The position numbers and the translations under genes are program-made. The notes under the pieces were generated by a model. That model saw only the letters and a list, made by a program, of their open reading frames with translations, made no database searches and had not been told where the DNA came from. DNA of 64,000 bases from the NCBI GenBank assembly GCA_027919835.1, contig JANVFP010000011.1, positions 930,001-994,000 on the forward strand, in the 5' to 3' direction. The DNA comes from Lentinula raphanica (Eukaryota > Basidiomycota > Agaricomycetes > Agaricales > Omphalotaceae). How positions within the stretch are numbered: position 1 is the stretch's first letter; every line of letters starts with the position of its first letter. Shown here one piece after another: positions 51,867-62,194 of the stretch.

Positions 51867-54800
51867 ATGTCGCTATTCCACTTTTCTTGCTCAAGACAGG
51901 AGATCAAAGCTGCCTTAGCATACTTTTCAGCCAACTCTTCTTCACTCCCATCTTCTGTTCATCAATTTTACCAAACTCTTCAGACTCAAATCGCGGCGGA
52001 GGAGACCTCTCGAGCTACGATTCTCCCGCAGACTGAGTCGACTCATCTGCCTACAAGGCTTCAGCTTTCTCAATTACATACTCAACAACATCCTTTACTT
52101 ACACCCTCTCCTTCTCCTCCGAGAGAATTTCAAGGAGTGAGTGCCTCCCTGATATCTCTATCTGAAGCTCACCTACTTGTAGCCGCAGCCTTTGATAGAA
52201 GGATTTCACTGGAAGCCTCCCCCTCTTACTCCACGATCTTCCGCTCCTGGGACGCAGGAGTTCAATCTGGTACTGGGAGACGCCGAACCACCCAACGCTC
52301 AGTCGATTCCCTCATTCTCTCAAGATTTTGGTGAACTATTATCCTCCAGCAACGAATCACAGGGATCGGCTGTTTCCTCCGGCAACGAATCACAAGGATC
52401 ACCTGTATCCTGCAGCCAAGAATTACAGGGACCGGCTGATCCAGCAGGACTGTCTGTCGCGAAAGGACCACCGGGTGATTCGGTAAATCCAGGAGAGAGT
52501 TCAGGCGAAGTAGGTGACTCAGATCGAGTGGGCAGCATTACCAATGTAGGCTTTGTCTCCTCTCTTTGCTTTCTAGGATCATTCTGAACATTTCTCAGAG
52601 CAAAAGGAAACGAAATCAAGGTCCTGAAGGGGAAGAAGGCGGGGGAGGAAGTACAGGAGGTAGAGGTGCTAAGAAGAGTAAGGGTGGCAAGAAGGGCAAG
52701 GGAGGGAAGAAAAATAATGGGAACGGTAAGAAGAGTGGAGGTGGAGGACACTCAGGCTGCTCCAGAAATGGCGCCAACGTTCAAAGGAGGACAAGGTCGC
52801 AATTAGCCGCCAGTGCGGGCGCTGACGAAGGGTTGGGAGAAGGGGTAGGAGACACTCCAGAGGAAGGGATGGAAGGGTCAGGAGACAGCTCGGGAGAGGG
52901 CTTGAACCCGTCGGAGGCGTCGTTCGTCTATTCGCCTTACAGGGCTTCTCCCTCCCAGGCTGTTAGGGAAGAGTGCGCTCTTCTTCTCCTTAATCTTTCT
53001 TCCTCTCCGGATAGTTTAGGGTGGGTAGAGGAGTTCTCTAGTGCTCTAGAAGGAGAACCTTGGGCCGAGGTGGACGCTTTGACCACGGAGTCCCTCAAAA
53101 ACCTCGCTCTTCGCTGCGCGCGTTCCCAGAAGCTGAACTTGTTGGGAACGTTCTGCAAAATGATGAATGAGCTCATGTTCACGGCCAAAGTTAATAGGTA
53201 TGGATTGTGTGAAGCTTCAAACTGGAGACTGAAGGCCGGTCTAGTATTTTTCACACTCAGAAAATGATGTACCCCACCAAAATGCCGAGCCTCGAAGGAA
53301 TTCTGAGCAAATTGCAGCAAGAAGGTTTTGGAGGGAATGATCTTGGAAAGTGGCTGAGCTTGGGCTCTCGTTGGGCTCGGGTAGCCGGCGCAGGTAAGTG
53401 ACCTCCACTGTAGAAGCAGCATTTGAATAATGCTATCATCTTAGCCTCGGTCTACTTTCTCATCCTGATCGCCTCAAAGCATCAGACGTATCGTATAGGA
53501 TCCGAAATTTCTTCCACCGTGCTGGCCGAAGTTTGTCATGAAATCAGAGCTCCTTCCCGGGGTAAGTACCTCTGTTACCTCTTTCTGGCCCGCCCTTTTA
53601 CTCACAGAGGCGTCTAGAAAATCTAGCTTTGGTTCGCGACGGCATAATCCCTTCTGTCCGCAGATTGCAAAACGCGTTGTCCTTCTCTATCCCAGTTCTA
53701 TTCTCAGCCCAGCTCAGAAATATTTATCGCCTGCCTTCTACCTTGAATATCGCGAACGTGGAAGCCACGGATTGGTTTTTTGATCTTTTCTATCAAAGGT
53801 AAGTAGGCAGTTCGCTTCAAAGCTCAAGTTGGTAACCTTACTGTTTTCAGGATGGTAGTGAACGTGCCTCGAGATAGAAACCTCTGGGAAACAGTCCTAG
53901 AATACAAAGCGTCGTCTGGAAAAATTTCCGGATTCTATTCCTTTAATCAACAATACTTAAACTCCAGCTGCGCAGGGAAACAATGTGTAGGGGCCTGGGA
54001 TGAAACGGGACCGCTTTCGGAAGAAGAAATGGAGGAAGCTATAGGCTCTGAACCCTTACCAGATCGTTTACCGCCGCCCAAGACTATAGCCTTCTTTGGA
54101 GATATTTTAGAGGTTCCCTCGCCTCTTTGGGGAACCCTCTACATTCTTAAATCCAGCTTCAACAGCAAAGAGGCCTTGAAAGCAAGCCTTCCTTATACGA
54201 CAGGGAACAGAAATAGATGGACGGAAGAGCAGCGTCAATTTGTTCAAAAAAAAGGAGAACGTCCTGAAACGTTGAAAACATTCGCCGAAAAAGTGAGTAG
54301 ATTTTATATAGGTAGCTCTGTCTAACCCAGTTGTTTTCAGCTTCAGCAAGGTTACAACACTGCAGGGAAGGTCAAGGCTAAACAAAAATGGCTTATACTT
54401 ACGCAGGAAGCATTAGCAGGGTAAGAGTGTAGCTGTTCATACTTTTCCAGAAGATAAACTAAGATAAACTTCCAACGACAGGAGGGAAGTCAAAATAGTC
54501 GATGCAGAAGATAAGACCATAGTAACCGTGGATGCCACTTTGCCGGAAGAAAATAGAAAATGCCTTGAGAACGCCATAACTGCTTTATGCAGGGCAACCT
54601 CTGTCGAGATTCTGGATCTCAACACGAGTAAACTCCCAGCCAATAGGCAGTTCAAAGTTTGGCATCTAAGTTACTACGCTCGATATGGACAATCAGTAAG
54701 TTTATCTCTTTAGGTCTTTCAAAGGTTGAACTTTCTTCTCTTTCCAGGGAAAGGATATACCGTCAGATTTTCATCCTTTGCATATCCAGAGAGCAGACGG

Positions 54801-55367
54801 CTCCAAGGTTAACCATTGCCAATTTTTTGTACGTGCCTCCAAAGATCTTCAAATATTTGGGAGAGAATTTGCTGCTTTATCGGAAGCCATCGGTCCTGTC
54901 CTTCAGAAAATTATCGAAAAGGTAGGGCCTTTACCTTTTCATATTTCGTAGTAACGCTCTCTGAAAGAACTTAGCGTTTGGCTAGGGATGGAGACATATT
55001 TGGCAAAGAGGTAGAGGCCATGGTAGACGTTATGCCCCTCCAAGACTTCACCCCAGTCAGGCCCTTCACCGGCCTGGTTGTCAACGTGAACGTTTGCACG
55101 GCAGCTCATCAAGACGGTGGAGATGCAGGAGGATGCTTTGTGATAAGCTTAGGTTCTTACACAGGAGGAGAATTGTGCCTTTTTCAACCTCGCTTGGCTA
55201 TAGAAACTTGCAGCGGAGACGTGGTCTCCTTTCGATCTCAAGATTACATTCATTTTAACGCGCATTACCAGGGGAAAAGATGTTCTGTTGTGGTTCACAC
55301 AGATAAAAACGGTATATCATATCAGAGAAACGGTAACAACTGGATGGACAATCCCTGGGTCAGGTAG
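51867..55367 (+). CDS. TET/JBP-type 2-oxoglutarate/Fe(II) dioxygenase
   Basis: Eleven exons (51867-52136, 52183-52545, 52599-53197, 53245-53393, 53445-53561, 53618-53798, 53851-54292, 54341-54420, 54482-54695, 54748-54921, 54975-55367), all with GT-A/AG borders, sum to 994 codons. Residues 1-210 are Ser/Pro-rich and disordered, and 212-290 are a Lys/Gly-rich basic region. A helical domain follows (about 320-600), and the C-terminal 130 residues are the double-stranded beta-helix. It shows the iron ligands H908 and D910 in AAHQDGGD, then SYTGGELCLF, GDVVSFRSQ, the third ligand H956 in YIHFN, and R965 in QGKRCSVVVHT for 2-oxoglutarate. This is the pattern of TET/JBP enzymes that oxidise 5-methylpyrimidines in DNA. 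All catalytic residues are present. The family is expanded in basidiomycetes and often linked to DNA transposons. The exact start is less certain than the rest. Confidence 0.82.
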
Positions 55368-55601
55368 ATCTTAGTAGGTAGTTCTGGGTACCGTAGGTGG
55401 ATTAATAAGAAGGCCTTTTATATACTATAGAAACAGGTGAAGTCCTAGCAGCAACAGGGGCTAGTTTGAGAGATGTCAGAAATAACGCTGAGATTAAGTA
55501 AAAGGTAAGAAGTAGGATATTGCTAAAGAAGATATGTCTAATCGCTGAAAGATACAGCTGAGTAGGTAGACAGAAAGAAGCAGGGGGAGAGTGGGATGAC
55601 T

Positions 55602-56842
55602 TTAAGAAGTAGAATGTCCCCAAGCTAACGCCAGAAAATCAGATAGCCTTCGATGATTCATAGTCTGAGTGACGTATTGTTCCAAAGAAATTCCTTCTGG
55701 TATATCTTCGGGGGGGGAACTTTGAAGTAGAATCTCTTCGTAACAATCGTTCAAAGTATCTCTCAAACTGTCACTAATGCCCTTTCCTTGATACAACTCC
55801 AGGGTCTCCCTCAAGGCTCTGATGTGATCATCCTCAAGCGCTTGTTGACTATGATGATTCTGTCCCCTATCTCGACCTGTACTATCCTCCATATCGGACT
55901 CTGGAAGAAAGGAGGTTTCTTGAAGGCGAGGAATTTCCTGTCTATGTTCAGGATGGGGGCTAGGAGGAACTTCAGGTATATCCGTATCTGGGGACCTTTG
56001 CTGAACCCAGAAGGTATCGTGACGGCGCAAGATTCCCGGTCTATGCTCAGGACGGGGAGAAGGAGGGGCTGTAGGTATATCCATATGGGAAGGATTTGGC
56101 AGGAAGAAAAAAGTGTCATGGCGACGTAGAACTCCAGGTTTATGCTCTGGACGAGGAGACGGTGGGGCTGTAGGTATATCCATGCTGGGAGACTCCGTTT
56201 CACGACGGTGTAGGGCTCCAGGTCCATTTGCCTGACTAGGAGTAACAGGGGCTGTAGGTAGAAAATCTAAATGACAGTGAAAGCAAGATGTAGTATTCAA
56301 TATATTATGAAAAGGATACTAGAATACCTTCACTGCAATATAAGCGTATTCTCCTCAAACGGTCTCGAAGAAAGAGATATTTCCTTCGGTTATGCGCTGA
56401 TGGCGGTATGAGATCAAGACTTAGAGGTTGAAAATGGAGCTATTACCTGATCTATTTTTCTTGACCTTCAAGGTCTTAAACCTCAAGGTCTTGAGCCGAG
56501 AATATCTGGGGGGGTGTAGACGGCTCATGTTTGAACGAGGACTTGAAGAATTCAACTTATTATAGTGAGCGCCTATGTAAGCGCTGAAATTCATCTTCGA
56601 GACGACATGCCCGGTCTCTTCTTTCACTTCTCCTATCCCTGCTAATTCACTCTGTGGCCCGTGTCTTGGAGGAGCCCAATTTGTGACCAAGCTCTGCTGC
56701 TCCCCATTCTATGATTCGGAACGCCCGAATTACTACCCAGAAAGCTTCTAAGCGGAATATTCTCGAAGTCCAATCTCCAAAATACTTCATCGAATGTCGT
56801 TATTCCTTTCTCGTCAACAAGCTTGTTAACGGATCCATTCAA
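55602..56842 (-). CDS. Hypothetical proline-rich repeat protein
   Basis: The main exon (about 56258-55602) contains three copies of a 32-36-residue repeat beginning DIPTAPPSPRPEH and followed by an RRHDTF-like end, then an acidic helical C terminus (LRDTLNDCYEEILLQ) ending at 55602. Upstream exons lie at 56690-56446 (KTLKVKKNRSG before gtaata) and 56842-56730 (TTFDEVFWRLDFENIP), with one unresolved frame change. It is convergent with the TET/JBP gene, 235 bp from it. No family was recognised. The N-terminal exon with DEVFWRLDFENIPLRSF suggests a small folded domain. Confidence 0.5.
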
Positions 56843-57199
56843 AATTCAAGGTGATAGATACCAGTCTAATTTATGATGTCTTCTAACGAACTGAACTGTT
56901 TCAAAATAGCTTTCTTCATTATCGGCATTGGAGGAAGAGACGTCTTTAGAACCAGCTATCGTCATGCACCTTCATGCTTTTTGCGGTCTGGCATTGATCA
57001 ATCCGAGCTCTTTGACACCGGGGCAGTATTCATGTGGCTCTTTCGCATTGTCTTTTTGAGCAATATAATCGTTATGCTCGTGGCGAATCTCCAGAGAGTG
57101 TGATGCCTCGTGCGGGTGGTCGAGCCTCTATAGTGAGGAACGGAACGTAGGTGCGGTGTCGACTTACTCCAGACCAGTGCGAGGGCCATCAGAGGAGTT

Positions 57200-58450
57200 C
57201 GAGAACAGGAATTTGGAGCATAGGTTTTCGCATCTTATTCACCAGCATCCTACGATCATGAATAATCCTACCTAACCTCGTCACAAGGCAAGTGCCGCGG
57301 CGATTCTTGATGCAGAAGTCTTTGATCCGGAGTCGAGAAGAAGGGTTTTGGAGAGAAATATCAGCAAGAGAAGACCTGATGCTGGTTCACCTTCTTCCGT
57401 ATCCTCGTCATCATTTCCTGTGCGATCCCTTTCAAGTCTGTCACCAATGGACCCACAGTATACAGGATACCGTTTAGGCCGTTCGTCTCCCTCTGGCTCA
57501 TCTCTCTCACCCTCAGTTCGCTCCCATCTTGTCTCTCGCTAGTTGACACCTTCTCCTCTCCCAGCCTTTATCTCAAACTCAACAAACCCCACACGCACGA
57601 TCACTGCAGCTCATGGGTCTCCGAGAACGTCACAAAGTCATCCAGAAATCACTCTTTCAAGGAGACCTCCCTCGTTCAGCTCTGATGCATACTCATTCTA
57701 CCAATCAGACAGTGCATTGCCGTCACGAGCGGGACGCAGATCAAACTCGACTCTCCAGGCTCCTCCGGTGGAGATTCTAGGTCAAATTCATTAAACTGGG
57801 AGTCATACACCCACTAATCAGGCCCACGCCGCCCCACCGCCACCCATGGTCTTAGTAGACCCACCCTCAGAGTCCAAATCCAAAGCCAAACACTACCTCC
57901 AGCTAGGCATCCAACACCACGAAGCCAACTGGCTCCAGGAATCGAGAAGAGCGCGAAAGAAGGGTGTGGGGTGGGTATGTTGATGTGGGGGTTGACGCTG
58001 AGGCATGGGTGGCGGTGTCGGAAGGATGAGAAAGGCGGGTTTACCTGGGTGAGGCAGGCGGCGGAGGGTGTCGTGGCGGATTTGGCGAGAGCGAGGAGGA
58101 GTGGGAGGTCGAGTGAATTGGAAGAGAGAGGGATGGCGAAGGCGGTGTTGGTGTTGGCGATATATGAGGGTGGGCAGCGTTTTTTGCACGGGTGGGGATT
58201 GGCGAAGGATCAGAGGGGTGTGGTAGGTGGTCCATGTGTTTCAAGTTGGACTCGGGCTGATTGAGTTTCTGCTACGCTCCAAGATTTACCATCAGGAGGC
58301 TGCGCGTCTCGGAGACGCTGACGCTCAAGGTGACCTTGGGTTCTGCCTTGCTAATGGGAAGGGATGTAAGAAGGATCGCAAGGAAGCTGCAAAGTGGTAC
58401 CGGGCTGCTGTAAGTTGAATACTGCCATATGTTTTGCGATAGACTGACGA
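57200..58450 (+). pseudogene. Sel1-repeat protein of the Dsf2/Nif1 type, decayed
   Basis: The plus strand reads AAAILDAEVFDPESRRRVLE and a Ser/Pro-rich region (57300-57780), then KSKAKHYLQLGIQHHEANW (57880). Sel1-like repeats follow: MLMWGLTLRHGWRCRKDE, GMAKAVLVLAIYEGGQRF, LHGWGLAKDQRG (58190) and RLGDADAQGDLGFCLANGKG (58310), then EAAKWYRAA. This is the order of the conserved Sel1 proteins of filamentous fungi. There is a frame change near 57940 and the last repeats are lost, so it looks like a pseudogene. It is a host remnant, not transposon sequence. Confidence 0.6.
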
Positions 58451-59313
58451 AGATTGCCACTGTTTCCTCAATCGTAGCTGCAGTAGCCGACCGACGCAAC
58501 AGCACCGCGCTCGCCATGATTGTCCCTGTCATGTTCTTTGTTTCCTCCGAGACTTATGCTCTCGCTGTGAACTTTGGGTCGAGCTACAAACGAAGGGCAA
58601 CGTCAACGTCAAAAGGGCTAGGTCAGGGGGTATCATACCAATCTGAGTAGCGTCGCTCGCATGTCGCTGCCTTTACCTAGTAAGTTATGTCTTATACATC
58701 TACAGTTCAACAACCGTCTAACAATCTTTTTTTAGATAGTGTTCAGCGACTTTGAATACTCCCAGATGCTCAACATCTTTGTTTTTACCTCTAGACAATG
58801 ACTATCATCCTCCATTATTACAGTATACCACTCCAACCTGCGCTGGTTCCATGAAGTCTCACCGCACGGTTTACCCGTCCTCACACCCTGGGGTCGAGAA
58901 ACGAAGGTCGTCGCCGTCCTCGTCGAAGTACTTGGAACGGACTTTAGACTCCTTGAAACCTCACCTGATCGCTGCAAACTACGTGCTGAGCTCCAAATTC
59001 CTCATCTCGAAAATCCCCGGGTCAATCTGTCAGATTCGGCTGGAAGGAAATGAGTGTTGTTCACTACGGAGATGTTGATCTCTCTCCAGAGCATATTCGC
59101 AAGTCCTAAGGTCACCCTCCCCATTCCAACCGTTCTTGAGAAGCGGACAGAAGCTGGTCTACCCAACAGAAACCCCCGCATTGGAATCAACGTTGTTATC
59201 CAGGCGATTTTTGCATTCTCAAGTAGAGACACGGCTCCTATACTCGTCCGTAGACCAACCATCTTTTCTTCGATAGATACGAGCCTTTTGGACGAACAGT
59301 TCCATAGGCTATA
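58451..59313. other. Region without a recognised gene
   Basis: A plus-strand frame at about 58820-59045 (LTPWGRETKVVAVLVEVLG) looks coding but was not recognised. The rest shows only short frames. Confidence 0.35.
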
Positions 59314-59472
59314 GCGGTTCTTCTCTGCCTGGTTCAAGCCTACGTCTCCCCCCTTCAATGGCCTAGATATCTCATCGTATATGGCGCCTTTTACACATCC
59401 CTGTCGTCATCAATCGTACTCTATCGAATTTCGCCTATCCATCCTCTAGCAAAGGACCCAGGACCAATGATG
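59314..59472 (+). pseudogene. Cytochrome P450 N-terminal fragment
   Basis: One frame reads a hydrophobic anchor (LIVYGAFYTSLSSSIVLY) followed by RISPIHPLAKDPGP, the hinge typical of microsomal P450s. The heme-binding part is not found downstream. A frame at 59593-59925 was not recognised. Confidence 0.5.
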
Positions 59473-60377
59473 AGATGAAGATCAAGATACCGACCAGCTA
59501 GTACCCCTCCCTTAAAGCTCTCGTGTTTCCCTCCACTTACTACGCCGAAAGCCCAAGCAAAATCACTAACCACTTCTCCCGAGAGTCCTGACATGAACTC
59601 TTTTCGCAAGCTTCCACCCTCATCCATCATATCTAGTAAAGGGCATAAACTCTCGGTCTGTGAGGAGCTATTGATTCAAAAAGGTGGCTATTTGGGTGAC
59701 CCGCCTTGCAGGTACATGCTTTCATGGAGGGCAGACAATGAAAAGCTTTCACCGCCAAACTTCGTATACGGAACTGGTGGGTTGAACGGGTCTCGACAGG
59801 CTAGAACAACAGATCTATCTCGCCTGGGTTACTGGAGGAGTATTGAGACGTCTGGACATATTGACAAACCCGAAGGTACAGAGCCTGCTTTTCAGGCTCA
59901 ACGCGATGAGGGGATACAGTCCTGATGATCCTGGAGGACAGGCTGCTTTTCTTCCAGTTCGTCACTCCACCGCATAATAGTGATTTCCGGAATACCTATA
60001 AAAGACAAATACTGCTATTATGATGTTGCTAGCATAGATTTTATCCAATCAATACATTTCCAGCTTTGACAAAGAAATTCATTGAAGGCCTTGTTCCCTA
60101 TCTGAGTGTCAGAACAGAGGTTGGTACGCCTCGTACTCAGAGACGAACCATCGATTGACTCATTAAGGAAGGCGGTTCGGGGTTCCCAGGGCGATTACCT
60201 TTCGCAGGCATTCTTAATTCGTGATTTTTCAACTTTGTATTTCGACAACGGCTTCTGCGACTTACCTCTATATTGTGTTCTTGTTTTCTTTCTGGATCTT
60301 ACCCTCGTTCAACTGATCGGCCACGGTCTTCTGTACTTTTCGACTCTTTCCGCTGTACTATTTACCCTTCTCTAAGC
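59473..60377. other. Region without a supported gene
   Basis: Only short frames on both strands. Fragments of host genes may be present, and the left border of the transposon that carries the Ulp1 and Plavaka genes may lie here, but no inverted repeat was recognised. Confidence 0.35.
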
Positions 60378-61934
60378 ATGTCAGCCCGGTGAGTCTAAGC
60401 TTTCTCTGAAAGAAACTCAACTGCTCAAGGGTATATACCTACGTTTGATAGGACGTTGGAATCTGGACCTAGGAACTGCCAGGGACACGACAACGACCTC
60501 GAGGAATATCCGCCTTTTGGATACGTGTGCAACTGCAAACGCCAGCAGTTCCAGGAAATCTCAGTCTTGGTTAGGAATTGTCAGGCCTACCTCCCTTTTC
60601 TCACTTTTCGCCGTCTTTCTATGGCGTCTGGCACCTTCACCTGTCAGAAAGCTCTGGATCGACAATTTCCGGCTCTTGGTTCCCTTGATTGCCCAGCCAG
60701 GGCATATTCTTTCGTGGATTCTCAAATGACCCGACTCAAGGAACTCTCTCGCGAGCTTTCTTCTGTAGCGAGAATGAAAAGTAACTTCATTAGCGGTATC
60801 GACCACCACAGCGCGCTTCCCTCCGACAATTTGGCCTTGGTAATATTAGGAAACCTCGATACTCTTCTGGACAATATCCTCAACATGAAAGCCTCTATCG
60901 AATCTTCCTTCTGGAAGTTCTTGGACAAAAGCCCGGAAGAAGCCAAGACATTGCTGAACTGTCTGATGAACGAAGTAAGGCGATTTTCCCTACTCGACAT
61001 CCAAATCTAGTATCTCAAAATTCTACAGACTCGCTCATGTCCTGAAACGTTTTGGAAAACCCTTCCTACCATCTCGTTCCACGATTTTTCTACCCTAGGA
61101 CCTGGACGTTGGCTGAATGACGAGGTCATCAATCACTTCATAGAAAAGTGGTGCAGGCAAAAGCGTAACACCTTGGGATTCAGCACCTTCTTTGCCGGCG
61201 TTTGCCTGTTTCAGGACAAGACTTCGTGTCTCCAAGCGAAGAGCACTCTGACGCCCCAAGATGAAGATAGAATTAGGCGTTTCGTGAAACGACGCCAGGT
61301 GAGCTATTTGACTTCGCTTTGATTACATCTTATGTATACTTCGCTAGGAAATGCTGTCGCTCAACTCCTGGGACAGCGTGTTCATCCCTATCCATGAAGC
61401 ATCTTCGCACTGGTACTCAGTCCGTATAGATTTCAAACTGAAAAGAATAGACATCTTCGATAGTCTTCGTGAGACCTGTTTGGTCAATCGTCAGAGGCCC
61501 CTTCCTTTACGCAAAAATACGAAACTTATGCTGGTACAGTCTGGAAATTCTATATTTCTTCTGCTTTCTAACTTGGTTTAGGTTTTGATGTGGTTAACGG
61601 AGATTCTGGGTAGCATCAGAGGCGAAAATGTCTGCCTTTCCAACAATCCTGAAAGTTCTTGGATATGTGATCCTCATTGTGAGGTAAAATCATCCTCGCC
61701 TTCAATATCGTTCACCTCATGTTTAAAGCTTTTCGATACTTTCTCCAGGTGCCTTTTCAACCTAACGCTTTCGACTGCGGAGTTCATATGTTGTGGCACT
61801 TGAAACATGTCTTGGAATATCGTACAATAACTCTGGGCAAACAAAGCAGGGCTGACAACCTATCTTTCTCCAGAGACATGGCTGGTAAACGTTTCAGGCT
61901 GGCCCAAGAGCTTCTCCAAGATCTGAAGGTTTGA
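60378..61934 (+). CDS. Ulp1-type SUMO protease (C48)
   Basis: Six exons (60378-60388, 60452-60974, 61011-61298, 61348-61533, 61582-61683, 61749-61934) with GT-AG introns total exactly 432 codons. The N-terminal 180 residues contain a Cys-rich start (GYVCNCKRQQF) and helical stretches. The C-terminal half is the peptidase: LGPGRWLNDEVINHFIEKW (the substrate-binding start of Ulp1 domains), the catalytic His in SSHWYSVRID, the Asp in RIDIFDSLR, and the Gln and Cys in PFQPNAFDCGVHML. All residues of the triad are present. Ulp1-like proteases remove SUMO or related modifiers in the nucleus and are carried by several DNA transposon groups. The Plavaka transposase starts 260 bp downstream on the same strand, so this is probably a transposon passenger. 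Confidence 0.85.
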
Positions 61935-62194
61935 AGGCTACTGCTTGTCTTTCTTTACCTTTATCGAAGTAGTAAACAAGTTCTACCGTGTGTTTTTGTG
62001 CGTTTTCTGTTCAAAATAGTTGTAATCATACTCCTCATGGAATTTATATTCTACACCTGCTTCAAAAGGACTGAAAGTCTGAAATTCGTAAGAGTACGTT
62101 AGCTAGGAGGTCTTACTAATATTGGACCTTCCTGTGAGCGCTTAAGCTCCTAATTTTCACCTTGTCTTTCCGTTGTTGTTCCGTCTCGTCTTTC

